Shown: positions 1 to 9,131 of the stretch, in pieces
Layout of the letters: the number at the start of each line of letters is the position of its first letter
Numbering within the stretch: the stretch's first letter is position 1
Assembly: GCA_964478995.1 (NCBI GenBank)
Contig: CAYZJY010000013.1
Span: forward strand, 1-33,328
DNA length: 33,328 bases
Direction of reading: 5' to 3'
From: NZWG01 sp964478995
Lineage (GTDB): Bacteria; Fidelibacterota; Marinisomatia; Marinisomatales; UBA1611
The notes under the pieces: generated by a model
What the model was told of the DNA's origin: nothing
The model's input: the letters and a program-made list of their open reading frames with translations, nothing else
The model's database searches: none
Translations under genes and position numbers: made by a program

Positions 1-2
1 TA

Positions 3-1625
3 CCTGTTGTTAATCCAGATGGTTACATATATAACGAGTATATTGAGCCTGATGGTGGAGGGATGCACCGAAAAAATCGATTAGATACCGGTTGTGGTGA
101 TGGCACGAATCGAGGTGTTGATCTTAACCGGAACTATGGTTATGGCTGGGGCTCAGATAACACAGGCTCTTCTCCAAACCCTTGTTCATCCACTTACAGA
201 GGTGAATCAGAATTCTCTGAACCAGAAACACAGGCAGTTGGTATTTTTATTATTGGCCGTGAATTCAAGAATGTTTTGCATTATCATACCTATTCAAACA
301 TATATATCCATCCATGGGGTGATGGGTCATTACCTGATGAACCAGATCTTACAACACTGAGAGAAATAGGAGAAGAGATGGCAAGGTATAATGGCTATCC
401 TGTTGGAACGGGACTTGCAACGATTGGATATACCGTAAATGGTGATGCAGTTGATTGGACCTATGGCGATCAAAACATTATTTCTTATGTGCCAGAAGTT
501 GGTTCATCATCACAGGGATTTTGGCCATCTGAGGATGATGTTATCCAATTGTGTATTAACCAGGTTCATTCAAATAAAATTTTCGCATTTGTTGCAGGAA
601 CTGATATGGTTGTACACTCACATCAATTATCTGAAGAGGATGTTATCCCCGGAGACACATTGGAACTTGAGGTTATGATCCAAAACCGAGGCCTTAGTAA
701 TTCTGATGGTGACATAGAGATCAGTATTCAAGCATTAAATGATTATATTTCTCTAGACATGGAATCCTATGTCATGAGTGAGATCGATGCACGAGACCAT
801 GATGATATTTCTCTTTCAATTTCCATTGCAGAAAATGCACCATTAGGTGGTAGTTCTGGTGTCATCATATCTTTAAATAATGAAAATAGTTTTTCAAGAA
901 TTGATACAATTCAATTTATCATAGGTCAAAGGCAAATATTCTTTTTTGATGGATTTGAAAATGAATTGACTAATTGGTCCTTGGATGGCGATTGGGGTCT
1001 TACTGATGATGCTGCATCTGGGTCATTTGCATTATCAGATAGTCCAGAGGGAGAATATCAAGAAGCACAAGAATCAATTGCAGAATTCACTCACGCCATC
1101 AATCTACATTACCTCACCAGTCCAGCAGTTAAGTTCACGGCTAAATGGGATATTGAATCCAACTGGGATTTCGTTCGTTTCCAAGCACATGTGCAAGATT
1201 CGGGATGGGTCAGTCTTGAAGGAGAATATACAGAACTTGGTTCAGGTCAACCGGCACAACCATTTGGAGAGCACGGATATGATGGTTCACAAAGCGATTG
1301 GATCGAGGAGACAGTATTGCTGGGCCAGTTGGGTGAAACTTCAATAACAGGATTTCGTTTTATTCAAACCTCTGATGACCTTGTTGAAGGTGATGGATTT
1401 ACCTTTGATGATTTCTCTATATCAGGTTTTCCCTCTGGCGTAATGGGGGACTATAACCTAGATATGCATGTAGATATATTTGACCTACTTGCCATGGCAG
1501 ATTTACTTATTTTTGGAATTGAGCCAACAGAATCTCAATTATTCTTTTGTGACCTAGATGGGAGCGGTATTTTAGATGTCATGGACCTGATGGCCTTATC
1601 TAATATTATATTAGGTATCCAATAA
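3..1625 (+). CDS. M14 zinc carboxypeptidase with C-terminal dockerin, 5' end cut off
   Basis: The gene is open from the window edge (first full codon at 3), so its start and the first HxxE zinc-ligand motif lie outside. The visible part begins with PVVNPDGY, a typical M14 segment, followed by GVDLNRNYGYGWG (substrate-binding Asn-Arg), HYHTYSN near 279-299 (third zinc His) and VPEVG near 489-503 (catalytic Glu). The peptidase domain is followed by a CARDB-like beta region (about 640-880) and a beta-rich segment beginning FFFDGFE. Near 1440-1622 there are two Asp-rich calcium loops, GDYNLDMHVD and CDLDGSGILD, which make a type I dockerin. The protein is probably secreted and cleaves C-terminal residues from peptides or acts on cell-wall peptides; the substrate is not visible. 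The stop overlaps the next start by one base (TAATG), so it is co-transcribed with the subtilase. The family call is firm; the role is inferred. Confidence 0.9.
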   Translation, partial: PVVNPDGYIYNEYIEPDGGGMHRKNRLDTGCGDGTNRGVDLNRNYGYGWGSDNTGSSPNPCSSTYRGESEFSEPETQAVGIFIIGREFKNVLHYHTYSNIYIHPWGDGSLPDEPDLTTLREIGEEMARYNGYPVGTGLATIGYTVNGDAVDWTYGDQNIISYVPEVGSSSQGFWPSEDDVIQLCINQVHSNKIFAFVAGTDMVVHSHQLSEEDVIPGDTLELEVMIQNRGLSNSDGDIEISIQALNDYISLDMESYVMSEIDARDHDDISLSISIAENAPLGGSSGVIISLNNENSFSRIDTIQFIIGQRQIFFFDGFENELTNWSLDGDWGLTDDAASGSFALSDSPEGEYQEAQESIAEFTHAINLHYLTSPAVKFTAKWDIESNWDFVRFQAHVQDSGWVSLEGEYTELGSGQPAQPFGEHGYDGSQSDWIEETVLLGQLGETSITGFRFIQTSDDLVEGDGFTFDDFSISGFPSGVMGDYNLDMHVDIFDLLAMADLLIFGIEPTESQLFFCDLDGSGILDVMDLMALSNIILGIQ

Positions 1626-3277
1626 TGCGATATTTTTCATTGATCATCATGTTGCAAAGCGTGATCTATTGCATGAAATATGACCTGCAAGAAATGCAAC
1701 TTGGTAAGAGAGGTAGTGATTACAGGGCATGGATCTATTTCACTGATAAAAATGGTTCAGTTTCTACTTCGATAGACCAAAAGGCAGTGGATCGAAGAAT
1801 CAAAAATGGTGTTCTAGGCAAAGCATCATGGTTCGACCTATCTGTATCCCCGGTTTATGTCGATCAAATATCATCTCTTGGCGTAACAATAAAAAATAAG
1901 AGCCGTTGGTTAAATGCAATATCAGTGATATGCTCCTTGAATGACTTGGAAACGATCATGGCATTTCCTTTTGTTGATAATATCAAACCTGTAATTGGTT
2001 ATAAAAATGAAACTCATCAGGAATATGTTGATATTAGTCCCCTTTCAAGGGATTTTGACTATGGCAATGCACAAGAGCAGATAGAACAGATCAATGTCCA
2101 TGAATTGCATGAGCAAGGTTTTACAGGAGAGGGGGTCAGGATTCTTTTGTTAGATACTGGTTTCGATCTTACTCATGATGCTCTAAGTAACATCAATGTG
2201 ATTGCACAATGGGATGTCATCAATGATGATGATGAAACAGCAAATGAGACCGATGAAGAAGATGCTGATGGTCAGGATTATCATGGTACCGCAGTGCTCT
2301 CGACTATTGCTGCTAATACTCCTGGAGAATTAATAGGTGTTGCATTTGATTCTGAGTTTCTATTAGCGAAGACAGAGGATGTAACCCAAGAGATACAGCA
2401 AGAAGAAGATAACTATGTTGCAGGCTTGGAATGGGGAGAGGCAAATGGTGCGGATGTGGTCTCTACATCATTAGGCTATTTGGATTGGTATGAGTACTCT
2501 GACATGGATGGTAATACAGCTGTAACAACAATTGGTGTTGATATTGCAGTTGGTTTGGGTATGGTGTGTGTCACAGCTGCAGGAAATTCAGGCAACGATG
2601 ATTGGTATTACATCATTGCACCTGCAGACGCTGACTCTGTCATTTCTGTAGGTGCGGTATGGGATAATGGCGATATTGCCAGTTTTAGTTCCCATGGTCC
2701 GACTGCAGATGGTCGAATTAAACCTGAGGTTTGTGCAAGAGGCAGGCAGACATGGTGCATCAATCCAAATAGTACAACAAATTATTCTCAGTTAAGTGGG
2801 ACCTCCCTTGCATGCCCTTTGGTTGGTGGTGTTGCTGCATTGATAATTCAGGCAAGGCCGGAATGGACCGCAATGCAGGTTAGGGAAGCGATCATGATGA
2901 CAGCATCAATGGCAGATAGTGCGAATAATACTTATGGGTATGGCATTGTGAATGCAGGAAATGCGATTAATTATGAGATCACTAATAGCCTAGATGGTCA
3001 AGAATTGCATCCATATAACTACAATCTGATCAAAGCCTATCCCAATCCATTTAACCCCTCCATCAAGATTGAAATTAAAATTGGGTCTTCTCATGATCTG
3101 GAGGTCGATGTCTATTCCCACGATGGTAGTTTCATTTCAAATATTTTTGATGGCAAGACAATTGGCAATGTTCAAAAATTGAAATGGGAGCCAAGTAAAT
3201 TAGCGAGTGGTGTATATATCATACGAGTTAGATACAATGGCAAATTTGGTTATAAAAAGGTAACCTATATCAAATAA
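1625..3277 (+). CDS. Secreted S8 subtilisin-like serine protease with type IX-like sorting domain
   Basis: This is a 550-aa subtilase. A hydrophobic signal peptide covers about residues 1-16, followed by a propeptide-like region to about 165. The catalytic triad is clear: Asp177 in LLLDTGFD, His220 in DYHGTAV and Ser394 in SGTSLACP, with the oxyanion Asn321 in AAGNSG. Residues about 471-550 begin AYPNPFNPS and end in KKVTYIK, the FlgD-like/type A sorting domain used for type IX-like secretion in FCB bacteria. The likely role is extracellular protein degradation. Its start overlaps the stop of the M14 peptidase by one base, so the two hydrolases are probably made together. The tail types differ: dockerin on the first, sorting domain on this one. 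Confidence 0.94.
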   Translation: MRYFSLIIMLQSVIYCMKYDLQEMQLGKRGSDYRAWIYFTDKNGSVSTSIDQKAVDRRIKNGVLGKASWFDLSVSPVYVDQISSLGVTIKNKSRWLNAISVICSLNDLETIMAFPFVDNIKPVIGYKNETHQEYVDISPLSRDFDYGNAQEQIEQINVHELHEQGFTGEGVRILLLDTGFDLTHDALSNINVIAQWDVINDDDETANETDEEDADGQDYHGTAVLSTIAANTPGELIGVAFDSEFLLAKTEDVTQEIQQEEDNYVAGLEWGEANGADVVSTSLGYLDWYEYSDMDGNTAVTTIGVDIAVGLGMVCVTAAGNSGNDDWYYIIAPADADSVISVGAVWDNGDIASFSSHGPTADGRIKPEVCARGRQTWCINPNSTTNYSQLSGTSLACPLVGGVAALIIQARPEWTAMQVREAIMMTASMADSANNTYGYGIVNAGNAINYEITNSLDGQELHPYNYNLIKAYPNPFNPSIKIEIKIGSSHDLEVDVYSHDGSFISNIFDGKTIGNVQKLKWEPSKLASGVYIIRVRYNGKFGYKKVTYIK

Positions 3278-3352
3278 TCTCGCTTTCAAAATGAATCCCT
3301 TGCCTTCATTGCAAATTTCATAGAAATTACTTCTCGCCTAATTGCTGTTTTC

Positions 3353-5125
3353 ATGATTCAAACAATTAAAAACATATCAATAGTCCTCATATTATCTTGT
3401 TTTATTGAGGCTACAGAAAGTAATGATCGTACTGGCTTTGATAATTCTCAATTAATTGATCTATCTGTGTATGATGGACAAGGGACATTGCTTCTATCAT
3501 GGTCCATTCCTGATACCATAAAAGTTAGTGAAACAAAGATCTTTTCAAAGGAGTTTGGTCAAAAACAGTTTGAATTATTATCTATTTTAGGAGAAGATAA
3601 AACCAAATATCTTGATTCCAATTGTGAACCTGATTCACGGTATTTCTATAAAATAGAAATGACCGATATGTTTGGAAAAACGTACAGTAGTGATCTTGTG
3701 ACACCACCTTTTGGTACATGTATTCCAATTCGATCTATTCCATTAAGTGAAATGGATGTAAGATCAGTACATCATTTGATTATTGAGCACTTACATCAAG
3801 AATTAAAAAATCTTTATCCATACACTGATTTGACTGCAGTTCTGTCCTTGCTCAACCCAAATTTGCAATCAAATAATAGATGGATAGAAGTATTCCCTCT
3901 AGAAAAGTTATTAGAGATAGAGTCTGCAATTCAAATTATTGATGATGTCATTAATAATAAAACTCTTCATGATGATATTATGGAATATGGTCTATTATAC
4001 AGAAATCATTTATATCTTGAGCCTCATGAATGGAAGGCTAATGTCAAAGAATCAATATTGGATATCAGAAATGAGTGGGAATCATTAAATGCTTCATATG
4101 TTGACGCTAAGAATATTTATGACATCGTTGCTCCCATAAGGATCATTGGTTCTAAGCAAACTGATGGTGGACACTTATTGAATATCTACTTATTCCACCC
4201 TGAGCAAACTCATGGGAATGATATCTATGTTATGTCTGGGGATGAATACATTGGCATAGACAATCATGAAAACTCAAACCCAAAACTTATGTTATTACAT
4301 GTCCCAATTAATTGGGACTATGTTGATCTCATGATGGATGATGTTTTTATACAGAGTTGTCCCCTGTTCATTGATGATCCTGTCATTTATACGATCGAGG
4401 GAGACATAATACCGATGGGTGATCGATCTGAGAGTTCCATAAGAGTTGAAAATGAAAAGTCTTCATTATTTTTCAATGAATTCACCTGGAATCCCTTTAC
4501 AAGGAAACTCAAGATTGAGTTGACAGGCAACCAAGAGTTTGATAAAGAGTATTCTATTGAAAATAACAACTCCAGATTATGGGAAATAGGAACTTATGAT
4601 GAATTCCAGACACAATATGAGGATTCTACTTTTATCCTTGATCAGGCTATTGAACTACCAACTATCATAACACTAAACACCTTAGGTGATAATAAAAATA
4701 CATTGGAATACATTGTGTTGGATACCCTTCCATTTGCCATCAGTAGGATACCTGATGGTGGGAGTTGGCATTATTCCGATTCTCAAACACTCGGTATGCC
4801 AAATGAATCAATAGATAATTATTTTGATCAGGAGTTAGTCCCAGACCTATTTGTCCTTTATCAAAATTATCCAAATCCATTCAATGGCCAGACAAAGATT
4901 TCATTTGATCTTTTGGAGGATGCAATTGTGAATTTGTACATAACAGATGCTACTGGTAGAATACATGACAAATTAATAGAGGAAGAATACAAGAGCCGTG
5001 GCATGTATAATTATGTTTGGGATGGTGATGGACGTTCAACAGGTATCTATTTCATTACATTATTTGCTAAAGTCAATAACGCTCCTCCAGCAGTATTTAG
5101 TCGTAAGATGATCTACTTGAAATAA
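3353..5125 (+). CDS. Secreted protein of unknown function with Fn3-like region and sorting domain
   Basis: This 590-aa protein is not recognised beyond its ends. It has a short Lys-containing n-region and hydrophobic core (residues 1-20) typical of a signal peptide. Residues about 35-120 look like a fibronectin-III-type fold, with the pattern LLLSWSIP followed by SRYFYKIEMTD. The middle, about residues 125-480, is a mix of helix and strand with no motif I can name. From about residue 502 it has LYQNYPNPFNG and a FlgD-like strand pattern ending RKMIYLK, the same sorting tail as the upstream subtilase. A 75-bp gap separates it from the subtilase, so it may have its own promoter, although none is convincing. 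The exported location is well supported; the function is unknown. Confidence 0.8.
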   Translation: MIQTIKNISIVLILSCFIEATESNDRTGFDNSQLIDLSVYDGQGTLLLSWSIPDTIKVSETKIFSKEFGQKQFELLSILGEDKTKYLDSNCEPDSRYFYKIEMTDMFGKTYSSDLVTPPFGTCIPIRSIPLSEMDVRSVHHLIIEHLHQELKNLYPYTDLTAVLSLLNPNLQSNNRWIEVFPLEKLLEIESAIQIIDDVINNKTLHDDIMEYGLLYRNHLYLEPHEWKANVKESILDIRNEWESLNASYVDAKNIYDIVAPIRIIGSKQTDGGHLLNIYLFHPEQTHGNDIYVMSGDEYIGIDNHENSNPKLMLLHVPINWDYVDLMMDDVFIQSCPLFIDDPVIYTIEGDIIPMGDRSESSIRVENEKSSLFFNEFTWNPFTRKLKIELTGNQEFDKEYSIENNNSRLWEIGTYDEFQTQYEDSTFILDQAIELPTIITLNTLGDNKNTLEYIVLDTLPFAISRIPDGGSWHYSDSQTLGMPNESIDNYFDQELVPDLFVLYQNYPNPFNGQTKISFDLLEDAIVNLYITDATGRIHDKLIEEEYKSRGMYNYVWDGDGRSTGIYFITLFAKVNNAPPAVFSRKMIYLK

Positions 5126-5179
5126 GTTTTTCATTTTAGGTTTTAAACTCTAAGAGATTTCTGTATTTTCGTCGCTGAC

Positions 5180-5845
5180 ATGATAAATCGGAACCTTCTC
5201 CTTCTTTTTATAGTTTTACTTATATATAGTATTGGCTGCTCTTCTCATCCTCCTGTTTTACCACAGATACCAGTGAAGGGCGAGACTAACACGGGTTTTT
5301 CATTTTCTGCAGAAAATGTCATCCCAGTTATTTGGTGGAGACATGGCCTCAACAAGTATACTGATATTGGACTCAAGTTAGGTATCCCATGGTCTGGTAC
5401 AGGCATAGACATCAGCCGTATTTTAAAAAAAAGAGATCGCAAGTGGGAGGTGCTTAACATTGGATATAGTTTTTCCCCAAATTCTAGTTTTGATCTTACG
5501 TATTATATGTTCAAAGGAAGCCTTAGAGATGGAAAGGCAAATCCATTTAATATTGGATGGACAGGATTTAGAGTCATGATCATTCCTGATGGAAATTATG
5601 AAAATCCAGGCCCAGGAAATGACAAAAGCATAAGGTTTGGACCTCTTGTTGGAAGACGGTTTGGTGCACGCTGGGGTGTTGAAGCAGGATATTTCCATGA
5701 TTTTAGAGCAGGTTTTGAAGTAAATAACCCAGACTTTCCGCATAAGGATCCAAACAATAATTGGCCTACACAATTCTCAAAAGGTACAGGCCTATCTCTT
5801 CAATTGTTCATGTATTTAGGTCCAACAAATAAAAAGAAAAAGTAA
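5180..5845 (+). CDS. Predicted lipoprotein, beta-rich, unknown function
   Basis: This is a 221-aa protein. Its N-terminus has a basic start, a long hydrophobic run and the lipobox YSIGC followed by SS, so it is probably lipid-anchored through Cys20. The rest alternates aromatic and glycine residues in short strands, as in small outer-membrane barrels or barrel-like lipoproteins (for example the stretch RRFGARWGVEAGYFHDF). It ends in a lysine tail, KKKK, rather than in an aromatic residue. It sits 54 bp after the 590-aa secreted protein and 7 bp before the next gene, so it may lead the downstream cluster. No enzymatic motif is visible. Confidence 0.72.
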   Translation: MINRNLLLLFIVLLIYSIGCSSHPPVLPQIPVKGETNTGFSFSAENVIPVIWWRHGLNKYTDIGLKLGIPWSGTGIDISRILKKRDRKWEVLNIGYSFSPNSSFDLTYYMFKGSLRDGKANPFNIGWTGFRVMIIPDGNYENPGPGNDKSIRFGPLVGRRFGARWGVEAGYFHDFRAGFEVNNPDFPHKDPNNNWPTQFSKGTGLSLQLFMYLGPTNKKKK

Positions 5846-5852
5846 TTCGTGA

Positions 5853-6830
5853 ATGGCTGATCCTAATCTCCGATCTGCCTTATGTAACAAAGACAAGCAA
5901 GTATGCCATAGGATGATATCATCTAGTTTGATTGGTGAATCATTAGTGGTATTTCTTTATGAATTGCTACATGCAAGTGCATTGGTTAGTTTTGATAGGA
6001 AATTAGAATTACATCCTATCTGTGTAATTAATTCCATAAAAAATCTCATTGGTGATGATAGAGAGAATCCTCCCACAGCGCTATTGAAATTTGCGGTTGA
6101 TTATTTGTTCCAATTTGAATTCAGAAATAATGATCAAGAAAAATTAGATGAAGTGATTCAAAATGGTATTGGACATACTGTTTTTGTAGGTGAACTTGAG
6201 GATGCTTGCCAAGTCGGTGATTGGAAAAAGGCTGAAATAATCATGTCAAAAACATTCATCGCATCAGATAGATCAAGAGCAACATTCGATACTCTTGCAG
6301 AATTGGCATTGCAAAGTGCCCCAAAAAATGCTTTGTTCATTTACCATATATTGAGAGGGTATCAATTTCAAGAAATCAAGGATGATACTTGGACTTTCAT
6401 TAAATGTGTTTTTGATCAAATTAACAAAAATAGATTGGATAATGCTCATAAATCTGTTGTCATAACCCCAGATGATATCAAACAAAAAATAATTGAAACT
6501 GGAGATGTTATTTATTTTTCAGCGATTGAGAGAATTTGGAATGGTGGATATGTTAGGTCAAGGGGATATAGGCGTGAATTAAGTTATTGGCTAAGTGAAA
6601 TACACTTTAATGAAACAGGTATAACTAAAATGATCAATGATCATTTTTTGATTGATTTAAATAAACGATCTTATATTAATTTTTCTGAGAGAATAATCAA
6701 TAAAGAAAGAACAAAAAATAAGAAAGCAGAGGATTTAGTAACTTTGGAGGCAATTCGTTACTTATGCAAGAATATTGATAAAAATGGACTTATGAATATA
6801 GGTTCAAGGTTCAACCAACTGACAAAATAA
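5853..6830 (+). CDS. Uncharacterised mostly helical protein (325 aa)
   Basis: I do not recognise this protein. It has no signal peptide or membrane segment and is predicted cytoplasmic. The sequence is rich in helix-forming stretches with scattered His, for example ELLHASALVSFDR and KLELHPICVINSIKNLIG near the N-terminus, and APKNALFIYHILRG in the middle. The C-terminal third is Lys- and Asn-rich. An in-frame GTG a few bases upstream is useless because TGA follows it, so ATG at 5853 is the likely start. The stop overlaps the MBL hydrolase start by one base (TAATG), which strongly suggests coupled translation and a shared pathway. The gap to the upstream lipoprotein is 7 bp. Confidence 0.72.
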   Translation: MADPNLRSALCNKDKQVCHRMISSSLIGESLVVFLYELLHASALVSFDRKLELHPICVINSIKNLIGDDRENPPTALLKFAVDYLFQFEFRNNDQEKLDEVIQNGIGHTVFVGELEDACQVGDWKKAEIIMSKTFIASDRSRATFDTLAELALQSAPKNALFIYHILRGYQFQEIKDDTWTFIKCVFDQINKNRLDNAHKSVVITPDDIKQKIIETGDVIYFSAIERIWNGGYVRSRGYRRELSYWLSEIHFNETGITKMINDHFLIDLNKRSYINFSERIINKERTKNKKAEDLVTLEAIRYLCKNIDKNGLMNIGSRFNQLTK

Positions 6831-7678
6831 TGAAAATTGGAATTTATGATCTATTTAGTATCGAGACATCTGAGTTTGGCTTGGATGGTGGAGCAATGTT
6901 TGGAATTATTCCTAAGCCGATATGGGAAAGGAAGGCACAACCAGACAGTCTTAACCGAATTAAAATGGTGACACGGTCTCTCCTACTTTCAAGTGAGGAT
7001 AGAAAGATTCTTGTGGATACTGGTAATGGTACCAAATGGGAAGAAAAATATAAAGATATGTATAACATTGATACTGATCGATATAACATAGAAAAATCAT
7101 TAAAAAAATATGGTTTTTCTGCAGATAAGATCACTGATGTTATATGTACACATTTACACTTTGATCATGTTGGCGGTAATACAAAGATAGACTCTGGTAA
7201 AATCGTTCCAACATTCCCTAATGCTAAATATTGGGTCACAAAGGAAAACTGGGAACTTGCGAATCATCCTAGTCAAAAAGATGCTGGTAGTTTCATGGAG
7301 AATGACTGGAAAGTATTGGCAGAGAATAGCATGATTGAACTTATTGATGGCAGAGAAACATTTATTGAGGGTATTGATACTTTTGTAACCCATGGACATA
7401 CTCCAGGTCTACTTCATCCTATCATATCTGATGGAGTGAATAAATTGTTTTACGGTGCAGATATTTTTCCACTAGCAGCACACATACCCATACCATGGGT
7501 TATGGCTTATGATGTGAAACCTGTAATTACAATGGAAGAGAAACAGAAACTTTTACCTCGAATGGAATATGAGAATTGGATATTGTTTTTTGAACATGAT
7601 CCAATACTTCAGGCGTGTACAGTGCATAAAGAGGGAAAACATTTTAATGTGAATGATCCGGTATGTATCAGTGACTGA
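6830..7678 (+). CDS. MBL-fold metallo-hydrolase
   Basis: This 282-aa protein is a metallo-beta-lactamase-fold hydrolase. The metal site is complete: THLHFDHVGG gives His108, His110, Asp112 and His113. His190 in THGHTPG, Asp211 in FYGADIF and His256 in FEHDP complete the two-metal set. There is no signal peptide, so it is probably cytoplasmic. The layout resembles the lactonase-like/AHL-hydrolase branch more than glyoxalase II, but the substrate cannot be read from the sequence. It is translationally coupled to the 325-aa unknown protein upstream and overlaps the DUF309 gene downstream. Confidence 0.9.
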   Translation: MKIGIYDLFSIETSEFGLDGGAMFGIIPKPIWERKAQPDSLNRIKMVTRSLLLSSEDRKILVDTGNGTKWEEKYKDMYNIDTDRYNIEKSLKKYGFSADKITDVICTHLHFDHVGGNTKIDSGKIVPTFPNAKYWVTKENWELANHPSQKDAGSFMENDWKVLAENSMIELIDGRETFIEGIDTFVTHGHTPGLLHPIISDGVNKLFYGADIFPLAAHIPIPWVMAYDVKPVITMEEKQKLLPRMEYENWILFFEHDPILQACTVHKEGKHFNVNDPVCISD

Positions 7679-8036
7679 AGAAGGGAAAAAAGAAGAACTA
7701 TTCCAAGATGGACTCAAGCATTACATGGCTCAAGATTACTTTGAAGCACATGAGTCTTGGGAAGACCTCTGGTCAGATTATTACTTGGAGGATAGAAAAT
7801 TTGTTCAGGGCTTAATCCAGTTATCAGTTAGTTTTGTCCATCTTGGAAATGGTAACATGACAGGTGCAAAAAATCTACTTCGTAAATCCAAAGAAAAATT
7901 TATTCTATTTTCTGAAGTTCAGAGAGGAATTAATATAAGACTTTTGTTAGATCAGATCGAGACCATCGGAGTGGCTTATGATAATCTTGATCATCCTACT
8001 GATTTTGACTGGAAATTGGTACCAACCTTGGAGTAA
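7653..8036 (+). CDS. DUF309-family protein
   Basis: This 127-aa cytoplasmic protein carries the DUF309 signature: DYFEAHESWEDLWSD (conserved EAHE...LW) followed by KFVQGLIQLSVSFVHL, then a helix rich in basic residues. DUF309 proteins are small helical proteins of unknown biochemical role. The ATG at 7653 overlaps the hydrolase by 26 bp. A GTG at 7671 would cut the overlap to 8 bp and neither has a convincing ribosome site, so the exact start is uncertain. It is followed after 2 bp by the receiver-like gene. Confidence 0.85.
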   Translation: MIRYVSVTEEGKKEELFQDGLKHYMAQDYFEAHESWEDLWSDYYLEDRKFVQGLIQLSVSFVHLGNGNMTGAKNLLRKSKEKFILFSEVQRGINIRLLLDQIETIGVAYDNLDHPTDFDWKLVPTLE

Positions 8037-8038
8037 AA

Positions 8039-8392
8039 ATGATTGAAGTGATCCTTTTTGTAAAAGATTTTGAACTAGGGTCCATGTTGTCCTCAGCATG
8101 CGCAGATCTTGATCGTCAGATTGAGTTCACTGATGAAAACACAAACCCTGATAAATTTAGTCAGCATGCTAAAATGGCAATTGTCGACCTTGATGAAAAA
8201 GTTTTTTCTTCTGTAGGACTTGTATCAGAGTTAAAGAGGAAAGGGCTAAAGGTCATAGGGAGTATGGGTAGTCTCAATAATCGCGAGGTATCCAAATTTC
8301 GTTCTGCTGGATGTGACATTGTTGTTACTAGAGCCAGTCTGGTAAAAAATATATCTAACTTAATTTTTGAATTAATTGATACGACTGCCTAA
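8039..8392 (+). CDS. Degenerate response-regulator receiver-like protein
   Basis: This 117-aa protein has the alternating beta-alpha pattern of a stand-alone CheY-like receiver domain: strand MIEVILFVKD, a central strand AKMAIVDLDE, strand GLKVIGSMGS and strand CDIVVTRAS. Asp50 sits where the phospho-acceptor is expected and Asp10 could be in the acidic pocket, but the normally invariant Lys after strand 5 appears to be Arg98. The acidic pair at the first loop is also incomplete. It may be a pseudo-receiver that acts by protein contact. There is no output domain and no histidine kinase nearby. It is the last gene of the 5853-8392 cluster and converges on nth. Confidence 0.6.
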   Translation: MIEVILFVKDFELGSMLSSACADLDRQIEFTDENTNPDKFSQHAKMAIVDLDEKVFSSVGLVSELKRKGLKVIGSMGSLNNREVSKFRSAGCDIVVTRASLVKNISNLIFELIDTTA

Positions 8393-8438
8393 TAGTACCA
8401 TAGATTATTTGGTATATATTAGACTCTCAATTTTGTAG

Positions 8439-9080
8439 TTAGTGCATCTCTTGTTTTATTCTTTTTTTTGAAGCTGCCCAACTGCATATTAAACATGTAT
8501 TGAGATTATGGCCTCGAGCAGGGCAATACTCACGACCAAAAAATATGATTTGTAGATGCCTCTTATTCCACGTCTCCTTAGGCCACAATCTCTTTAGATC
8601 ATATTCTGTCATTTCTACATTTTTTGCTTTTGATAAACCCCATCTGGCTGAAAGTCTATGGATATGGGTGTCAACAGGAAATGCAGGAAAGCCATACCAT
8701 TGCGACATGACAACGCTGGCTGTCTTATGGCCAACTCCTGCTAGACTTTCAAGAAAATCCCAATCCGGACGCATCCCACCATTTTTTATTAATTGCCTAG
8801 CCATTTTTTTTAGATTTTTTGCTTTTGTAGGTGCCAACCCAATTTCTTTAATTATATTTTTTATGTTCCCTATTTCAAGGAGAACCATTGATTCTGGTGT
8901 ATCTGCTAGTTTAAATAATTTGGGTGTTACTTGGTTTACTTTCTTATCTGTAGTCTGTGCAGATAGCATTACTGCTACAAGTAATGTATAAGCGCTAGTA
9001 TGATCTAAGGGTATTGGGGTTCTAGGGTATAATTCATCTAGTAATTGGCCTATTTTCTTTGCTTTATCTATTCTTTTCAT
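8439..9080 (-). CDS. nth: Endonuclease III (DNA glycosylase/AP lyase), Fe-S motif incomplete
   Basis: This 213-aa protein is an HhH-GPD base-excision repair enzyme that removes oxidised pyrimidines and nicks abasic sites. The helix-hairpin-helix LESLAGVGHKTASVV contains catalytic Lys119, and FPVDTHIHRLS contains catalytic Asp137, at the spacing of the E. coli enzyme. The C-terminal cluster motif is unusual. Only Cys186, Cys196 and Cys199 are present (EYCPARGHNLNTCLICSW), the first gap is nine residues instead of six, and no fourth Cys follows. A normal [4Fe-4S] cluster is therefore unlikely. It is encoded alone on the minus strand, divergent from the operon starting at 9349. Confidence 0.93.
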   Translation of the reverse strand: MKRIDKAKKIGQLLDELYPRTPIPLDHTSAYTLLVAVMLSAQTTDKKVNQVTPKLFKLADTPESMVLLEIGNIKNIIKEIGLAPTKAKNLKKMARQLIKNGGMRPDWDFLESLAGVGHKTASVVMSQWYGFPAFPVDTHIHRLSARWGLSKAKNVEMTEYDLKRLWPKETWNKRHLQIIFFGREYCPARGHNLNTCLICSWAASKKRIKQEMH

Positions 9081-9131
9081 CTATGATAATAAAGTTATCT
9101 TGGTTGTTCTCATTAAAACAAAATATTCAAC

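Noticed and set aside
8500..8991. 163-aa plus-strand open frame opposite nth
   Set aside because: It is a shadow of the conserved nth gene and has no recognisable domain.
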